Assembly: GCA_023417785.1 (NCBI GenBank)
Contig: JAEZEH010000170.1
Span: 1-7,679, forward strand
DNA length: 7,679 nucleotides
Origin: Bacteroidota bacterium
GTDB taxonomy: Bacteria > Bacteroidota > Bacteroidia > Cytophagales > Cyclobacteriaceae
Direction: 5' to 3'
The notes beneath the pieces were generated by a model. The model had not been told where the DNA came from. It saw nothing but the letters and a program-made list of their open reading frames with translations, and did no database searches. The translations under genes were made by a program, and so were the position numbers. Every line of letters starts with the position of its first letter. Position 1 is the first letter of the stretch. Below, in pieces: positions 6,248-7,679 of this stretch.

Positions 6248-6304
6248 TCCCGCTGCGCTGGCTTGGCCAGCACTGGCGGGATCTACCAATTCCGCCACTT
6301 TGGC
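6208..6304 (-). pseudogene. Defective tRNA-Leu copy with an insertion between D arm and anticodon arm
   Basis: On the - strand this copy has the acceptor 5' strand and D arm of tRNA-Leu (6304 downward). About 40 extra bases follow, including a palindrome. Then come the anticodon arm with the same CTCAAAA loop and the variable arm. The T arm and 3' acceptor strand are replaced by unrelated sequence, and the first anticodon-stem base is changed (AACGA in place of CACGA). It cannot fold as a tRNA. The altered variable arm gives a stronger hairpin with a UUCG loop (6208-6221). Confidence 0.8.
6248..6281. repeat. 34-bp imperfect palindrome between the tRNA-derived repeats
   Basis: The outer arms TCCCGC (6248-6253) and GCGGGA (6276-6281) are complementary. 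The inner arms GCTGGC (6257-6262) and GCCAGC (6266-6271) form a second stem with a 3-nt loop. The element exactly fills the gap between the two 89-bp repeats. Confidence 0.8.
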
Positions 6305-6370
6305 AGGTGTTTTCAGATTCAACAACGTTCGTCCCCGAAGGAACACGATTTTGAGTCGTTGCGCAGCCTG
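6282..6370. repeat. 89-bp direct repeat, copy B (tRNA-derived)
   Basis: Second copy of the repeat at 6159-6247, with one base different. Being nearly identical, the duplication is recent or is kept uniform by conversion. Copy B is not followed by the 34-bp palindrome but joins directly to a worn D-arm/acceptor fragment at 6371. Confidence 0.9.
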
Positions 6371-6386
6371 ATTCCGCCATGTTGGC
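6331..6386 (-). pseudogene. Second, more degraded tRNA-Leu copy
   Basis: This carries the same variable-arm and anticodon-arm segment as the copy at 6208-6304. It is joined without the palindrome to a shortened 5' tRNA fragment. The fragment at 6371-6386 differs at two positions from the matching tRNA sequence and lacks the inner part of the D arm. T arm and 3' acceptor are missing. It is non-functional as a tRNA. Confidence 0.7.
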
Positions 6387-6411
6387 AACGGTTGGCTTAA
6401 CACCATTCGCT

Positions 6412-6467
6412 CCTGAACCCTGAAATCTGAAACTTGAAATCCAAATCTTTAATCCGAAATCCGAACG
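6412..6467. repeat. Degenerate heptamer array (YYTGAAA)
   Basis: Eight consecutive 7-bp units can be laid out: CCTGAAC, CCTGAAA, TCTGAAA, CTTGAAA, TCCAAAT, CTTTAAT, CCGAAAT, CCGAACG. The unit differs from that of the GGCAAC arrays but has the same 7-bp period. It lies between the presumed tRNA promoter and the tRNA-derived copies. Confidence 0.6.
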
Positions 6468-6472
6468 GGTGG

Positions 6473-6501
6473 CAAATATAATCAAAACCGGTTTCCAACA
6501 A
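6473..6501 (-). promoter_or_regulatory. Promoter of the tRNA-Leu unit
   Basis: TATATTTG (- strand, 6473-6480) is a perfect TAnnTTTG element. A TTG (6499-6501) lies 18 bp upstream as a -33 element. Transcription to the terminator at 6046 would give about 420 nt and include both defective copies before the real tRNA. Confidence 0.6.
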
Positions 6502-6749
6502 CATTTTTTTGACCTAATCCATTGCGAAATGGGCATGGCTCTTTGACCATCAGCCCCATGGTCCGGCCGCCGACTATTCAAGTTGGATTAGCCCACTCAA
6601 ATTTTCCGTTTCTGCGAACTTCATTATCCCAATTTCGCGATCTACGACGTGTTTTTAATCCGATTTCGCCAATTGGCGGCTGCCAACCCCTGCAACTACC
6701 GTCATCCCATCCTCCTCCCCACATTATCCCTGCTTGTACCTCGGCAGTA
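6502..6749. other. Non-coding stretch with no convincing gene
   Basis: Open frames here are short, overlap on both strands and show no recognisable protein pattern. The stretch is pyrimidine-rich around 6700-6730. It contains a 12-bp perfect palindrome, CGCCAATTGGCG (6667-6678), and a 6-bp inverted repeat GACCAT/ATGGTC (6545-6550 and 6558-6563). Neither can be given a function. Confidence 0.5.
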
Positions 6750-6804
6750 GGATATAGCGGAGATATAGCGGACATATAGCGGAGATAACGCAGACATAAG
6801 GCGG
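6750..6804. repeat. Five tandem 11-bp repeats (RSATATAGCGG)
   Basis: The units are GGATATAGCGG, AGATATAGCGG, ACATATAGCGG, AGATAACGCAG and ACATAAGGCGG, contiguous from 6750 to 6804. The first three are nearly identical and the last two more diverged. The 11-bp period is about one helical turn, so equivalent positions face the same side of the DNA. The last unit forms the left arm of the hairpin that follows. The array lies 120 bp upstream of the + strand gene at 6925. Confidence 0.85.
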
Positions 6805-6825
6805 TCCTATATAGTACCGCCTTAT
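6796..6825. repeat. Strong inverted repeat, possible terminator
   Basis: ATAAGGCGGT (6796-6805) and ACCGCCTTAT (6816-6825) form a perfect 10-bp stem with a 10-nt loop. The + strand continues CCCCTCTTTATAATT, only weakly T-rich, so intrinsic termination is possible but not clear. It could equally be an operator. Confidence 0.7.
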
Positions 6826-6924
6826 CCCCTCTTTATAATTGCTTGAATGATTTTATACGTCCCCTTAAACAATAGCCGGCTGTGCTTCTTCGTTAAAAGT
6901 CATTATACACCAAACCCGATTAGC

Positions 6925-7679
6925 ATGGCAGTCTTAGAATCTCTATTACAATTCACTGGGTCTCTCGACAATTTGTCTTTCTACAAACTGAGTGGTTCCG
7001 GCAAAATCGTAGTCCGGCGCAAGGGAGGCCCTTCAAGGAAGCAGGTCCTTAAGGGGCGGAAATTTGAAAATACCCGACTAAACGCGAAGGAGTTCGCGGG
7101 CCGCGTTCTGGGAAGTCAGATGATTCTGAGGGCCCTTCTTCCGGTTCGGCGGATCTTCAATTACAATGTTGCCCTTGCGCTGCACAAGCCGCTCAGAGCG
7201 ATCCAGGTGCTGGACCCGTCAAACGGAAAGGGCCGTCGCGCCATCAACCTCTCGCTTAAACCGTCATTCATTGAAGGGTTTAACCTGAACACGCGGAATT
7301 CCCTTGATTCGGTGATCCGAACTCCAATTGAAGCCCGTGTGAGTCCGGAGGGGCGGGCTGTCGTGCGAGTGCCTGAACTCGTGCCGGGGGTCAATCTGAT
7401 GCTTCCCGAAAAGTATCCATACTATCGCATAGTCATCTCGCTCGCGGCGGTTCCCGATTTGCTCGTGGAGGACAAACATTATGTGTCAGCGGTTCCGGAT
7501 TTGTCGTCCACGACTTATAAAGAAATCGAAACACCCTGGATTTCGATCAAAAACCCAAGCGACGAGTCAGCCTTCGAACTAACGCACCCGATGCCGGTTA
7601 ATACTTCTTTTGTTTGGATGTTAAGTCTTGGAATTCAAGTGGGTTTTCCTTCAGAATTCGACGACATCAGGGCGGTGAA
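6925..7679 (+). CDS. Protein of unknown function, 3' end outside the window
   Basis: An ATG at 6925 opens a frame that runs 251 codons to the window edge without a stop. The N-terminus has a lead of SLLQFTGSLDNLSFYKL (6-22), then a basic glycine-rich segment (26-46, GKIVVRRKGGPSRKQ-type) and KFENTRLNAKEFAG (46-59). The region around 118-130 reads EGFNLNTRNSLDS. Later parts are beta-rich. There is no signal peptide or membrane helix. The N-terminal pattern resembles hypothetical proteins I recall from Bacteroidota, with no known function. Base composition is more G+C-rich than the preceding intergenic stretch. No TAnnTTTG element is obvious upstream; the nearest striking features are the 11-bp repeats and hairpin. 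Confidence 0.75.
   Translation, partial: MAVLESLLQFTGSLDNLSFYKLSGSGKIVVRRKGGPSRKQVLKGRKFENTRLNAKEFAGRVLGSQMILRALLPVRRIFNYNVALALHKPLRAIQVLDPSNGKGRRAINLSLKPSFIEGFNLNTRNSLDSVIRTPIEARVSPEGRAVVRVPELVPGVNLMLPEKYPYYRIVISLAAVPDLLVEDKHYVSAVPDLSSTTYKEIETPWISIKNPSDESAFELTHPMPVNTSFVWMLSLGIQVGFPSEFDDIRAV

Noticed and set aside
6159..6386. Integration (att) site of a mobile element at tRNA-Leu
   Set aside because: Integrases usually duplicate the 3' part of a tRNA; here the 5' and anticodon parts are duplicated, and no integrase or transposase is in the window.
6066..6581. Long open frames across the tRNA locus on the - strand (also 6074-6406) and on the + strand (6024-6371)
   Set aside because: They translate the tRNA and its duplicated copies; the repeated peptide segments simply mirror the 89-bp DNA repeat.
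6522..6779. Open frame of 85 codons on + and 65 codons on - (6578-6775)
   Set aside because: Low-complexity content with no family pattern, overlapping each other and running into the 11-bp repeats.
7161..7479. Open frames on the - strand within the last gene
   Set aside because: They are shadows of the continuous + strand frame from 6925, which has better protein-like composition.

Overview
The window looks like a chromosomal segment from a member of the Bacteroidota, probably a Cytophagales-like lineage. Four places upstream of genes match the TAnnTTTG -7 element that is characteristic of this phylum. Shine-Dalgarno sequences are weak or absent. The protein families present (a YceI, SDR and DoxX cluster, a short Crp/Fnr regulator, a stand-alone OmpA-associated domain) also fit. 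This assignment is inferred from the sequence alone.

Layout. Positions 1-72 hold the last codons of a + strand gene. From about 220 to 6020 all genes lie on the - strand. In transcription order they are: a SWIM zinc-finger protein (6020-4353), a Crp/Fnr-type regulator (4223-3645), an NAD(P)-binding oxidoreductase of the F420-reductase type (3529-2882), a YceI protein (2716-2165), an SDR oxidoreductase (2111-1323), a DoxX membrane protein (1292-864) and a small secreted protein (686-222). Upstream of the SWIM gene is a - strand tRNA-Leu(CAA) with two defective partial copies, bounded by a recognisable promoter and terminator. Positions 6482-6924 carry no convincing gene but contain a tandem 11-bp repeat running into a strong hairpin. 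A + strand gene of unknown function starts at 6925 and runs off the right edge.

How it fits together. The most coherent system is a small regulon. The oxidoreductase gene and the yceI gene each have a perfect FNR-type box (TTGAT-N4-ATCAA), centred exactly 55 bp from the centre of a perfect -7 element. The two promoter regions align without a gap over more than 60 bp. The regulator encoded just upstream has the E-x-x-S-R recognition-helix pattern expected for this box but lacks the iron-sulfur cysteines of FNR. It is therefore the best candidate for controlling both promoters, with SDR and doxX likely following yceI in one transcript.

The other notable layer is repetitive DNA. Two GGCAAC-type heptamer arrays abut gene stop codons and flank one small gene. 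A different heptamer array lies in the presumed tRNA leader. A 34-bp palindrome exactly fills the gap between tRNA-derived repeats. The 11-bp repeats lie beyond the tRNA locus.
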